A stretch of 33,229 nt of DNA from an uncultured Prevotella sp. (GTDB taxonomy: Bacteria > Bacteroidota > Bacteroidia > Bacteroidales > Bacteroidaceae): the NCBI GenBank assembly GCA_947177775.1, contig CAMWVS010000033.1, positions 1 to 33,229 of the forward strand, read 5' to 3'. The position numbers were made by a program, and so were the translations under genes. The notes below the pieces were generated by a model. That model did not search any database, had not been told where the DNA came from, and saw nothing but the letters and a program-made list of their open reading frames with translations. Of the stretch, positions 1 through 8,535 are shown one piece after another. Positions within the stretch are counted from its first letter, which is position 1. Each line of letters opens with the position of its first letter.

Positions 1-170
1 GGCTCCGTTGCAACCCCGGGAGGGCCTTACGGCTCGGCGTCGGACGATTTTTTGAAGAAAAACGGGAACGAAAATGGCGGACCGGAGCATTTCTGCCGTT
101 CCACCGTTTCTATTTTGCGACTTTTTTTCGACGAAAAAACTGGCATATTTTCTTTACAGCTGTTTTTCAT
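1..170. other. Left edge, no gene seen
   Basis: This stretch contains no open reading frame that I can support and no RNA gene I recognise. It is GC-rich at the very edge and becomes AT-rich towards position 170, just before the first palindromic repeat. It may be the spacer beyond a gene that lies outside the window. Confidence 0.5.
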
Positions 171-282
171 AGGGAAGACAAAAGGAGATAGAAGACGTAT
201 GCCTTGTTACTGAAACGAAAGCTATCGTCCTCTATCTCCTTTTGTTTCCTTTTATCTCCTTTTGTTTCCTTTTATCTTCCCT
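171..282. repeat. Palindromic repeat element, copy A
   Basis: A long imperfect palindrome. The outer arms AGGGAAGA (171-178) and TCTTCCCT (275-282) are complementary, and inside them CAAAAGGAGATAGA pairs with TCTATCTCCTTTTG. The right arm is lengthened by a 20-bp tandem repeat (about 233-272). Positions 176-243 are the same as 1097-1164 at 67 of 68 positions by eye. The copy begins nine bases 3' of the DUF2442 stop codon, so it could act as a 3' hairpin for that transcript. The family is unknown to me. Confidence 0.9.
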
Positions 283-291
283 ATTATAAAT

Positions 292-717
292 TCACAGTAC
301 GGCTGCTGACATTTCCTTTCCTATGGAAACAATGCCTTTCCTGATTTTATCCATCATCTCCGCACTTGGTTTCCACACGCCATATCTATAACGGGCGAGC
401 TTGGTCCAGTGCATGCCGAGATATTCGGCAAAAGCTTTCATGTCGAGATATGGAAAACGGGACAACAGACGGTTGACCTCATTGTCATAGTCCACGCTCT
501 CTGTCTCTGAGAAATTGGTGATGTGAATGTCCTCATCCAACTCTTCCCAACGTATGCTTCTGCCTTCATCCCAGATGTAATAGTTCTCACGTTGGACCGC
601 AGTTGCACTGAACAATGCAGGAAAAGCCTCCAATGGCTGACTCCGCTGCTCACCTTCTTCTGTCAGAATGAAAATGCGGCCCCCTTCAAACCATAGCTTT
701 TTTATACTATCATTCAT
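292..717 (-). CDS. DUF2442 protein with C-terminal helix-turn-helix-like region
   Basis: The predicted protein is 141 residues. Its N-terminal half resembles the DUF2442 family, including the segment GRSIRWEELDEDIHI. Its C-terminal half (about 80-130) reads like a small DNA-binding fold, with AFAEYLGMHWTKLARYRYG as a plausible helix-turn-helix. I start at ATG 717 because it is preceded by AAAAGGAGAAGGAAC, a clear ribosome-binding site; a longer frame reaches 771 but runs into the upstream gene. It lies 13 bases downstream of the DUF4160 gene and is surely co-transcribed with it. DUF4160/DUF2442 pairs are common in accessory DNA and have been thought of as toxin-antitoxin-like, but function here is unproven. 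The DNA-binding half would fit an autoregulator or antitoxin (inference). Base composition looks lower in GC than the neighbouring tamL. Confidence 0.8.
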   Translation of the reverse strand: MNDSIKKLWFEGGRIFILTEEGEQRSQPLEAFPALFSATAVQRENYYIWDEGRSIRWEELDEDIHITNFSETESVDYDNEVNRLLSRFPYLDMKAFAEYLGMHWTKLARYRYGVWKPSAEMMDKIRKGIVSIGKEMSAAVL

Positions 718-730
718 GTTCCTTCTCCTT

Positions 731-967
731 TTATTTGTCAAAGACTTTATGCCACGCGGCAATAATATCATCCTTATAGAAAACCACTGTGTCGACAGCT
801 TTCTTTATCGTCTGGGCTTTAAGCCCGTTGTTCTCAATGACGGTAACTTCCGGCACGACTTGGATTTTCGCTGATATTCCTTGATATTCGATATGCACAT
901 GAATAGGCTCATGGTCATTCGGATAGAAGAAAAAACGTATTCCAAATACGTATAATACTGTCGGCAT
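731..967 (-). CDS. DUF4160 family small protein
   Basis: A 78-residue protein beginning MPTVLYVFGIRFFFYPNDHE, which carries the typical DUF4160 signature (FFFY..DH.PIHVH...). It has no signal peptide or membrane segment, so it should be cytoplasmic. The ATG at 967 follows AAAAAGGAAC. It is the first gene of a two-gene operon with the DUF2442 gene, driven by a promoter at 993-1024. Members of this family have no established biochemical role that I know of. The pairing suggests a toxin-antitoxin-like or other addiction or defence unit, but this is inference from context only. Confidence 0.85.
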   Translation of the reverse strand: MPTVLYVFGIRFFFYPNDHEPIHVHIEYQGISAKIQVVPEVTVIENNGLKAQTIKKAVDTVVFYKDDIIAAWHKVFDK

Positions 968-992
968 ATATTTTGTTCCTTTTTAATTATTA

Positions 993-1024
993 CAAATATA
1001 GGTATTGTATTTGATGCCCGCAAA
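993..1024 (-). promoter_or_regulatory. Promoter of the DUF4160-DUF2442 operon
   Basis: On the minus strand, a -33 TTTG (1021-1024) is followed after exactly 20 bases by a -7 TATATTTG (993-1000). This fits the Bacteroidetes consensus TTTG-N19-21-TAnnTTTG. It gives the gene pair an independent promoter lying inside the two flanking palindromes. Confidence 0.75.
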
Positions 1025-1090
1025 CTTTTAGACATTTTTTAAGTTTTCTTTGATGGGAAGGATGAAAGACAAAAGGAGACAGAGGGAGAT

Positions 1091-1174
1091 AAAGGTAGAC
1101 AAAAGGAGATAGCAGACGTATGCCTTGTTACTGAAACGAAAGCTATCGTCCTCTATCTCCTTTTATCTACCTTT
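1091..1174. repeat. Palindromic repeat element, copy B
   Basis: The outer arms AAAGGTAGA (1091-1099) and TCTACCTTT (1166-1174) pair, followed by inner arms AAAAGGAGATAG and CTATCTCCTTTT. The 68 nt at 1097-1164 match copy A with one difference, in the same orientation. The outer arms differ from copy A yet remain complementary. Extra polypurine copies precede the left arm (1068-1090). The element begins 11 bases beyond the tamL stop codon, so it is also a 3' hairpin on that transcript. Confidence 0.9.
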
Positions 1175-1185
1175 AAATATCCCCG

Positions 1186-3519
1186 TCAGAACGGATAGCC
1201 GATAGCGAAGTGGAGGCCGAGGCCGTCGGAGAATTTCGGAATGTTATAGTATCCGCTCTTGCCCGTATCGTAGGGAACGTGGATGGCTATGCCGAGGTCA
1301 AGACGGATGACGATGAAGTCCATGTCGTAGCGCAGACCGACACCCGTTCCGGTGGCCAGCTGACGGAGGAACGAGCCCGCGCGGAATTCCGAGTCGGGAC
1401 GGTTGGGGTCTTTCTTGAGCAGCCAGATATTGCCCGCGTCAAGGAAGACGGCACCATAGAGGCTTCCGAAAAGATTGGCACGATACTCAAGATTGGCCTC
1501 AAGCTTGATGTCGCCTGTCTGGTCGAGATAGGAATAGGTGCTGTTTGGAGCCATATAGCGGCCCGGTCCGATACTGCGCACGGTGAAGGCACGGATGCTG
1601 TTGGCACCGCCGACATAGAACTGCTCGTTATAGGGAGCACGCTCGGAATTGCCATAGGCCCAGATTATGCCACCGGCCACGTGGCCCACCAACTGGGATT
1701 TATGCCCCAGCTGCCACGTCTTGCGAAGCGAGGTGTTGAGTTTGAGGAACTGGGCAAAGGGATTTCCGAAGAGGCCTTTCTCCTTGCGGCCGAAGTCTTT
1801 GCCTGCCGCCACGTAGAAAAGAGACAGGAGATTGCCCGCCTCGGTAACGCTCGTCTCCCATACTATGGGGTTCCGATAGCCGGCAGGACTGGTATATGTG
1901 TACGTGTATTTTATCTTCGGGACAAACTGGTTGCGCATGGACACGTAGATGGCAGGATTGGCTCCCATGATGGAATCGAACGTTGCCGTGGTTTCCCGGA
2001 GGAAATTGTAGTCAAGAAGCAACGGACTCAGTTCGTGGCGGGAGTTGGATGAGGTCTGGAACTTATATGTCAGACCTGCCGTGAGGGTGATCATCTTGAA
2101 ATAGTCGGCACGGTTGAGGACATTCGCCGACACGGAGAGCTGTGTAGACGGCGGCCTGTAGAAGCGCTTGCGGCTATAGAGACCGAACGGAGCTTCGATG
2201 CGCGGATATTCAATGGAGACATCGGCACCGTATTCGTATGAATTGATGGCCTTGTTGCTGCCGGCCACACGGCGGCCCGTCTGCCACTCGTATGAGCCCT
2301 TGATATTGAAACTGAGCTTCTCGCCACCGCGGAATGCGTTGCGCTTCGTGACCCCGAGCACCAGTCCGGGGCCCGTCCTGTCGTTGCTCTTCAGGGCATA
2401 GTTGGCCTCTATGGAGCCGTCGTAGGGCTTGTCGAAGACGCAGTTGAGCGTCATGTCGAGCGTGTCACATGCCGCCGTTGTGTCCCGCGGGGTGAACGAG
2501 AAATCGGAAATGGAGAACAGTCCGAGACTGTTTATCACGCCGGCGGACTCCTGATAGTTGGTCTGACTGTAGAGCTGGCCGCGACGAAGCTTGATGTCGC
2601 GCAACAGTGTGCGCAGCCGGATGGGCGGCTTCTTGCCGGAATAGAAAACCGAAAGATTGCGATGTATGATAGAGTCGGTTATCTGTTCCGTATTGGAACG
2701 GCGCAGGACGACCTTCATGCGCCCCAGATGCCACTTGCGGAAAGCATTGGCAGGCATGTCGGCCATGGGCTGGACGCGGAGCTGGACACTCCCGGGATTG
2801 GACACGGAGTCGGCCAGATAGACGGAATAGTCGGTCCGATAGAAATAATAGCCGTTGTCGCGGAAAAGCGAGTTGAGCCGGCCTCGCTCGGCGTCAAGAC
2901 TTGCAACGGAGAACGCCTCGCCAATCTTCAGACGGCTGTCGGCCTGCGTCGCACGGATAAGGCTGTCGGCATCGGGAACATAACCCATATAGCTGACCGA
3001 ATCAAGTCTGTAAAGATGATTGCCGGTGACGGTATAACGCAGCTTGGCTTTCCTGTCATTACGCTTGGCCGGCAGTGTCTCGTAGGTCACATTGGCGTCG
3101 AAATAGCCGTGGGAACGCAGCAGATTCTTTGCCACCAAGGCCCGGGTCTCGGGCTTCACGACACTCAGCAGAACCGGTTCGCGACCAAACGTCTTGAGCA
3201 TCCAGCGACCGAACTTCGACGTGGAATTGGCGTACTTGTTGTATATCCACAGTTTCAGTTGAAACGGTGTGCGGTAGTAGGAACTGCCGAGCAGCGCTCC
3301 GTTCGGCGCCGCGGCCAGCGCAGCTTCCAACTCCTCTTCTACTTCGGAAGAAAAATCGGCACTGTCGCGGTCCGTATAGACGGCCGGCTTCAGTCCCGTA
3401 TAAAGCACCTCGCCTTCCGGAAGATTGCTCGTAGACGAACAGCCGGCCAGCGCGGCCATACCGATAACGGCCGTTACGACGGCCAGCAATACGTTGGTTA
3501 TCTCACTTCTTGTCTTCAT
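1186..3519 (-). CDS. tamL: TamL, lipoprotein BamA/TamA-family outer-membrane protein
   Basis: A 777-residue outer-membrane protein of the Omp85 superfamily. The N-terminus is a lipoprotein signal ending in LAGC, with the lipidated Cys at residue 27, which distinguishes Bacteroidetes TamL from proteobacterial TamA. POTRA-like segments occupy roughly 80-400. The C-terminal barrel contains GGANSIRAF near residue 640, matching the conserved VRGF-type motif of Omp85 loop 6, and the chain ends in aromatic F, as barrels usually do. The start overlaps the end of tamB by 17 bases, so the two are translationally linked. TamL-TamB is thought to form an envelope-spanning system for outer-membrane assembly or phospholipid transport. 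Transcription ends near the palindromic element at 1091-1174. Confidence 0.9.
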   Translation of the reverse strand: MKTRSEITNVLLAVVTAVIGMAALAGCSSTSNLPEGEVLYTGLKPAVYTDRDSADFSSEVEEELEAALAAAPNGALLGSSYYRTPFQLKLWIYNKYANSTSKFGRWMLKTFGREPVLLSVVKPETRALVAKNLLRSHGYFDANVTYETLPAKRNDRKAKLRYTVTGNHLYRLDSVSYMGYVPDADSLIRATQADSRLKIGEAFSVASLDAERGRLNSLFRDNGYYFYRTDYSVYLADSVSNPGSVQLRVQPMADMPANAFRKWHLGRMKVVLRRSNTEQITDSIIHRNLSVFYSGKKPPIRLRTLLRDIKLRRGQLYSQTNYQESAGVINSLGLFSISDFSFTPRDTTAACDTLDMTLNCVFDKPYDGSIEANYALKSNDRTGPGLVLGVTKRNAFRGGEKLSFNIKGSYEWQTGRRVAGSNKAINSYEYGADVSIEYPRIEAPFGLYSRKRFYRPPSTQLSVSANVLNRADYFKMITLTAGLTYKFQTSSNSRHELSPLLLDYNFLRETTATFDSIMGANPAIYVSMRNQFVPKIKYTYTYTSPAGYRNPIVWETSVTEAGNLLSLFYVAAGKDFGRKEKGLFGNPFAQFLKLNTSLRKTWQLGHKSQLVGHVAGGIIWAYGNSERAPYNEQFYVGGANSIRAFTVRSIGPGRYMAPNSTYSYLDQTGDIKLEANLEYRANLFGSLYGAVFLDAGNIWLLKKDPNRPDSEFRAGSFLRQLATGTGVGLRYDMDFIVIRLDLGIAIHVPYDTGKSGYYNIPKFSDGLGLHFAIGYPF

Positions 3520-6500
3520 CTGTCGTCAGTGTGTCTTGTTTAACGGATAAAGTGGTGGTTTTCGACGGAACGTCCGAGGCTCCGGCAGTTCCCGTTGAAG
3601 GCCGGACAGCAGAGCGGCCGGACTGGTCCTTCAACGGGTATGGCGTCTGCCGCGTGTTCCGTGACGTATCATTGCTGCGGAAATTGAACAGCTGCCAGAA
3701 ACGGTCGGCCTTCTTACGCCATACGAAACCGGCTCCATATTCGGTTATACGACCCTCAAGCATGTCGTAGGCCTCCTTGTTGTAGAACAGACGGACATAG
3801 CGCATGGCCGTCTGGTCGATGCGGTATTCGAGCGAAACATTGTCTATGAAAGTCTGATCCTGCTCCACTCCCATCGCCTCGCTGCTGTTGTCGGAGAGTT
3901 TTCCGCCGATAACGAAGCTGACACGGTTGTTCCAGAAACGCTTGGCAAACTTGAAGGAATAGTCGTTGTAGGTATTGCCCGTAGCGTCGGAGTTCTGGTC
4001 CATGCCGAGACTTATATCCACTGTCCGCAGCGCATTGCCCGCAATGTTGTTGATTTCGTTCTGCAGGAAGGAGTTGAGCGCGCTGTTCATGGAGAACTTT
4101 CCAGTGTTTCCGTCAGCGATATACATGCCCGTTGAGAGCATCAGGACAGCGAGCTTGCCACGCTCTTCGGCACTCATTGCGGCCAGTTCGTTGGTCAGCG
4201 TCATGTCTTCCGGCGCTTCAAGTGTAAATTCAAGCCCCATGTCGTTCAAGGTCTTTGTCACTCTGACACCGCAATTAAACATCACACTGCGGCTATTTCC
4301 GCCGTCCTCGGTGTGCACGAGCGTCTTCACCTCCTCGGTGGCTGTGAGATTCAACCGCGGATTCATCATGTCTCCGGTGAACTCGATGTAGCTTCCCTGT
4401 TCGATGGTGAATGTCTTCAGCGGAATGATGGGCAACGAATATTTCATCGTTCCCGAGTTGATTGTGTAGCGGCCGAACAGCTGCATGTCGTTCGTCGGGT
4501 TATACTCCATGCGCAACTCGCCGCCACCCTCCAGGCTGACATAGTTTGACTGGTCCGCGTTGAGGGCACAGAAGACATGTGCCCCCTGCTCGATGTTCAC
4601 CATCAGGAGCATGTCCAGACCGCCGATGGGCGGCCGCTTGACCTCAACATGGGTCGTATCGCGGAAATCCGTGAACGTCACGAGGTCCTTCAGACGGTCG
4701 TCGGAGTTGAGCGGCGAGTCTTCGAGGATATATGTCATGTCCGTCTTGCCGAGCACGTCGAGCTGTCCGCGCATCTGAAGATTGTCCAGATCGCCCTTGA
4801 GCGAACCCATGAAATTGACAAATGCCTTGCCGTAAGCAACGGAACCGCGCACCTTCTTGGCGTTGATCAGCTGATAATCGCGTGCTCTCATGCGCATGTC
4901 CATCGTGATACGGTCGAAATTCGAGAAGTCTATATTGCCCGCGATGTTGAGCGGGTTGTCGTTGTAGGCATACATGGTGAAGTTCTCGAAAAGGAGATTG
5001 CTGCCAACGACACGCACGGGATCGTTGTCGAAGCGCAGCGTCACACCGTATGGAACACTGACGAGATAGGACGAATCCAACAGAACCTCGCCGTCGATTA
5101 CCGGACGTGACGGCGCGCCCTTAACACTGACACTGCCTTCCGCATAGCCCGTCAGACCGAACAGCTGCTGGGGCATGAAGCCGTTGACCGTAGCCAAGGG
5201 GAAGCGCGTCATGTCGAACGTGGCGTCAAGCCAACCGTCCTTGCCGTCGTTGCGGTAGGTTCCGCTGAGCAGTCCCACCTCGCGACCGTTCTGCGTGAGC
5301 GTGCCCTCAACCACATGGGTGCTGTCGTCTTTCATAAGATAGGCGAACTCGGAACCGATGTCGCCCATCGGACACTTCTCATAGGTCATCTTCCGGACAC
5401 TCATGTCGGAGACCATCGCGAGCTGACGGTCGCGGTCGAGCATGAGGTGGAAGTCGCCGTTGAGCAGTCCGCTGATGCGCGGGGCATACGGCATGACGGC
5501 CGTAATCTTGTCAAGGTCAAACTGATTGAGGCTGACGGTAAGGTCCTGAAGCATTTCGGGATTCTGATCGTCGGAGTATATCTTCACACCGGTGCCGTCG
5601 TCGGCCACGAGGTCGACCTTGGCCCCGATGCGGCGGTCGCGGCCGAGAAGAATGAAATTGTCGTGATTGAGATTGAACTCCTTATATCCCAGCGTGGGAC
5701 GGTCCGGCAGAAAACGGACCTGAATACCGCTGTCGCACACCTCCGCCCGCGTGCCTATCAGCACGCCAAGGCGATCGTCGCGGTCATAATAGCGCAGATT
5801 GACCTCCGCTCCGCGTTCGAGGAGGGTTCCAGCCATGAGCGTCTTGAAGACAAACTGCGGATTTTTCCTGTTGTTCCGGACTATACCGCTGAAGCGGACA
5901 TTGGATTCCTCCTGGCGGATGTGCATCCGGATGGTGTCAATGCGCATGCTGTCGGCCGTGAGCGAATAGACGCGCATGTCGCCGTTGATGCCTTCCTGCG
6001 GTGAAGTGCGCATGTCGAAGGCGAAATCATTGAACGTGATTCCGCGGAAACGGAGCATGTTGGCCACGGGATTGTCCGGCCCGCTGGTGAGCCGCAGTTC
6101 CATGACGGGGAGCAGCTCGCGGAGCCGCGGCTGGTCAATCACCTTGTTGCTCATCTGCGCCATGATCTCGTCGGCGAGCGTCCGGCCCTGAGCGGCCAGT
6201 TCCTCATAACCGCATCCGGCCGTCATATAGAGGTTGAGGTTTCCGCTGGAGACCTTTGCCCAGGTCGTGTCACGACAGGTGAGCATGTCGAGCGTGAGGT
6301 CCTTGGGACGGTAGGTCTTCTTTTCGGTACGTATGGTGAAATCGTTGAAATATCCTTTGACTGAGTGCGACTGCTTCATGTCGGACGCCACATCAACATG
6401 GGCGCACATTCCCGCCTGCATGGGTTTCTCCACCAGACGCAACCGATATAGGTCGGCACGACTGAGGTCTGTGCTCAAAGTCGCCTCAATGCGCTTGGGG

Positions 6501-8254
6501 TCAAGAAGAGCGTCGAGGCTGACAGTTCCGTCGGCAAGCTCGTTGCGGCTCTCTACATCAGCCCTGACACGTCCGTCGGCAAGCCTTACATCGGCCTTGA
6601 CATTGCCCAGCCGCCATGCCTTTCCATAGTCAAGACGTTCCACTTCAGCCTTGGCCGTCAGACGGCTGCGGCGCGAAAACATGTCGGTTCCACGGCCATC
6701 GACCTCGGCACGGGCCGTAACGGTGTAGAGAGAGTCATGGGGCATGAAGTGGTGGAGATTGATCCGGTCGACGTCGACCGTGGCGCGATAGGCCGTGGCT
6801 TCGGCGTCGAAAGAGCCGTCAACTTTCACCGTTCCTCCGCCCTCACCCAGCTTCAGCTTCGCTCCGTAGCGGCTGCCGTCGGCCGTCAGGCGTCCGTCGA
6901 GCGTGATGCCCTGCGGAACACTATAGTTTTTTGCCATTGCGGCGTCGGCCAGCGCCGTCAGGAACGACAGGTCCTGCGTGCGGCCTTTCAGACGGACGTC
7001 GGCCCGAAGCCGCTTCATGTCCGATATATTGTCAACCGAACCGTCGGCCGTGAGCGAAAATGCCGTGGGCAGCTCGACCGTCAGTCCCGTCAGGTCGACG
7101 TGGCGCATGTTTCCGCCGGCCGAAGCGCGCAAGGTCAGCGGACGGTTAGGATAACTGCGGACGAACTGCGGGGAAAGACCGCCGCAGAAGCGCATGATGT
7201 CCTGCTTTCCGAGGGAGGCCATCAGACGCAGGCTGACGTGGCCCGGAGCGGCCTTGTCCATGGCATTGAGGTCCATGGCCACATGAGCCTCAAGCTCCGA
7301 ATCGGGCGTACGGAGAACGAGACGGGGCAGGTGTAGGCGCACTGAGTCCATTCGGACCTCACCCTTGATGTCGCTGATTTCAATGCCCGACCGCTCGCGC
7401 ATGGCGAAGCGGCGGATGTTCAGCCGTGCCGACGGCGCACAATAGTATATGGAGTCGAGCGCGACGGCAATTTTGGACAATGAAATATGATTGGCGTCGA
7501 GGCCGTCCTTGGCCCGCGGCTCCATCGTCATGTCATAGTCAACGGCGCCGTCCGTCAGCGTCAGGCTGCCTACGCCGTAGGCCGACGTGGCAAGGTCTAC
7601 CGACGTCCGGAGAGCTTCGGCACGCCCCATATAGGCATGGAGGCGGATGGTGTCGCCTGGAGTGTGGAGGACGAGATCGGTGCGTTCGAGCGCTACGCGG
7701 TCGGCAACGATCTTCCAGAGTGCCGCACTCGTTGTCGTGTCCTCCGGCACGGTGTCACTGAGGGCCACCATGACACTGGCGTCGCTCAGCAGCGCGTCGT
7801 CAATGTGGACCGTTCCCTGACTGAGATCAATCCCGCGGCTCTTCATAGCCAGCCGTCCGAGCGTTCCGCGGACATGTGCCGAAGGGACAAGTCCTACGGT
7901 ATTGATGGCCGCACGGCTTATCTCCAGTTCGTCGACGACCACGCGCCCCGAGAACAGCGGGCGCAGCCTCACGTCAACAACCACACGACTGATGTCGGCA
8001 ATGGTGTCCCGGCGCTGCGGAAGCGAGTCGGAAGGTTGGGTGACAAGTATGTCGTCCACGCCGAGGTCAAGCGGAAAGACGAGCTTGATGCGGCCCACGC
8101 TGATGTCCATTCCCGTCTCGCGGGAGGCGTATGCCGTTGCCTTGCCGACAGCCCACTGCTGCACAGGAGGCAGATAGAGCAGGACGGTAAGTATGACAAA
8201 AAGCAGAATGGGCGTCAGAAGGATGGCCCCAATCCACAATAGCACTTTCTTCAT
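3503..8254 (-). CDS. tamB: TamB, translocation/assembly module protein (DUF490)
   Basis: A very large protein of 1583 residues. It has an N-terminal membrane anchor (about residues 5-28), a long body of repeating beta-rich AsmA/TamB-type segments, and the DUF490 domain in the last 400 or so residues, including a region rich in NSGTMKYSLPIIPLKTF-type strands. It is expected to be anchored in the inner membrane and span the periplasm to TamL. It is longer than the E. coli protein (about 1260), as I expect in Bacteroidetes. I start at ATG 8254 (MKKVLLWIG) so that the basic n-region directly precedes the anchor; an upstream ATG at 8344 lies within the conserved untranslated leader. The gene is first in the tamB-tamL operon. 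Confidence 0.9.
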   Translation of the reverse strand: MKKVLLWIGAILLTPILLFVILTVLLYLPPVQQWAVGKATAYASRETGMDISVGRIKLVFPLDLGVDDILVTQPSDSLPQRRDTIADISRVVVDVRLRPLFSGRVVVDELEISRAAINTVGLVPSAHVRGTLGRLAMKSRGIDLSQGTVHIDDALLSDASVMVALSDTVPEDTTTSAALWKIVADRVALERTDLVLHTPGDTIRLHAYMGRAEALRTSVDLATSAYGVGSLTLTDGAVDYDMTMEPRAKDGLDANHISLSKIAVALDSIYYCAPSARLNIRRFAMRERSGIEISDIKGEVRMDSVRLHLPRLVLRTPDSELEAHVAMDLNAMDKAAPGHVSLRLMASLGKQDIMRFCGGLSPQFVRSYPNRPLTLRASAGGNMRHVDLTGLTVELPTAFSLTADGSVDNISDMKRLRADVRLKGRTQDLSFLTALADAAMAKNYSVPQGITLDGRLTADGSRYGAKLKLGEGGGTVKVDGSFDAEATAYRATVDVDRINLHHFMPHDSLYTVTARAEVDGRGTDMFSRRSRLTAKAEVERLDYGKAWRLGNVKADVRLADGRVRADVESRNELADGTVSLDALLDPKRIEATLSTDLSRADLYRLRLVEKPMQAGMCAHVDVASDMKQSHSVKGYFNDFTIRTEKKTYRPKDLTLDMLTCRDTTWAKVSSGNLNLYMTAGCGYEELAAQGRTLADEIMAQMSNKVIDQPRLRELLPVMELRLTSGPDNPVANMLRFRGITFNDFAFDMRTSPQEGINGDMRVYSLTADSMRIDTIRMHIRQEESNVRFSGIVRNNRKNPQFVFKTLMAGTLLERGAEVNLRYYDRDDRLGVLIGTRAEVCDSGIQVRFLPDRPTLGYKEFNLNHDNFILLGRDRRIGAKVDLVADDGTGVKIYSDDQNPEMLQDLTVSLNQFDLDKITAVMPYAPRISGLLNGDFHLMLDRDRQLAMVSDMSVRKMTYEKCPMGDIGSEFAYLMKDDSTHVVEGTLTQNGREVGLLSGTYRNDGKDGWLDATFDMTRFPLATVNGFMPQQLFGLTGYAEGSVSVKGAPSRPVIDGEVLLDSSYLVSVPYGVTLRFDNDPVRVVGSNLLFENFTMYAYNDNPLNIAGNIDFSNFDRITMDMRMRARDYQLINAKKVRGSVAYGKAFVNFMGSLKGDLDNLQMRGQLDVLGKTDMTYILEDSPLNSDDRLKDLVTFTDFRDTTHVEVKRPPIGGLDMLLMVNIEQGAHVFCALNADQSNYVSLEGGGELRMEYNPTNDMQLFGRYTINSGTMKYSLPIIPLKTFTIEQGSYIEFTGDMMNPRLNLTATEEVKTLVHTEDGGNSRSVMFNCGVRVTKTLNDMGLEFTLEAPEDMTLTNELAAMSAEERGKLAVLMLSTGMYIADGNTGKFSMNSALNSFLQNEINNIAGNALRTVDISLGMDQNSDATGNTYNDYSFKFAKRFWNNRVSFVIGGKLSDNSSEAMGVEQDQTFIDNVSLEYRIDQTAMRYVRLFYNKEAYDMLEGRITEYGAGFVWRKKADRFWQLFNFRSNDTSRNTRQTPYPLKDQSGRSAVRPSTGTAGASDVPSKTTTLSVKQDTLTTDEDKK

Positions 8255-8381
8255 AATGCGAACGTTGATATGTTGTTCATACGGATAAGACAATAGTTGT
8301 ATTGCAAAGACAGTGCAAAACGAGCGCAATGTGAACTTGCCCACAAATTGCCGGATGCAGCCTATCTTACATGCAAAGATA
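8255..8381 (-). promoter_or_regulatory. tamB promoter and conserved 5' leader
   Basis: The -7 element TATCTTTG is at 8374-8381; I see no clean TTTG at -33. The leader that follows resembles the one upstream of the barrel gene at 11546-12199. Both continue from the promoter into GCATG..., then AGGCTG, TCCGGCAAT, GGCAAGT, and an AACAACAyAyCAA block 20-30 bases before the start codon. The shared sequence begins at the -7 element and reaches almost to the ATG, so it is transcribed. Its role is unknown; a shared post-transcriptional control is inferred. Confidence 0.7.
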
Positions 8382-8448
8382 TACTATTTTTCCGTAGAAA
8401 TGCGGCCGTTTAAGCGAAAAAAAACAATGTTTGCTATTTATTAAAGAA

Positions 8449-8484
8449 AATGACATACCGCCAGCATCAAGGCAGTATGTCATT
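8449..8484 (-). terminator. Hairpin terminator
   Basis: AATGACATAC (8449-8458) pairs perfectly with GTATGTCATT (8475-8484). On the minus strand the hairpin is followed by TTTTCTTT. It could end the transcript coming from the pseudouridine synthase gene before the tamB promoter. Confidence 0.6.
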
Positions 8485-8535
8485 CTATGAGCCGTCAGCT
8501 TTTGTGCGTTGCTGACTGAAAAATTCATTACCGGA

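Noticed and set aside
171..1174. Integron attC sites flanking a gene cassette
   Set aside because: The size and cassette shape are suggestive, but I found no GTTRRRY and RYYYAAC core sites at the arms and no integrase.
1210..2052. Plus-strand ORF of 280 residues, and a similar one at 2662-3543
   Set aside because: Both are antisense shadows of tamL with no family resemblance and no promoter or ribosome site.
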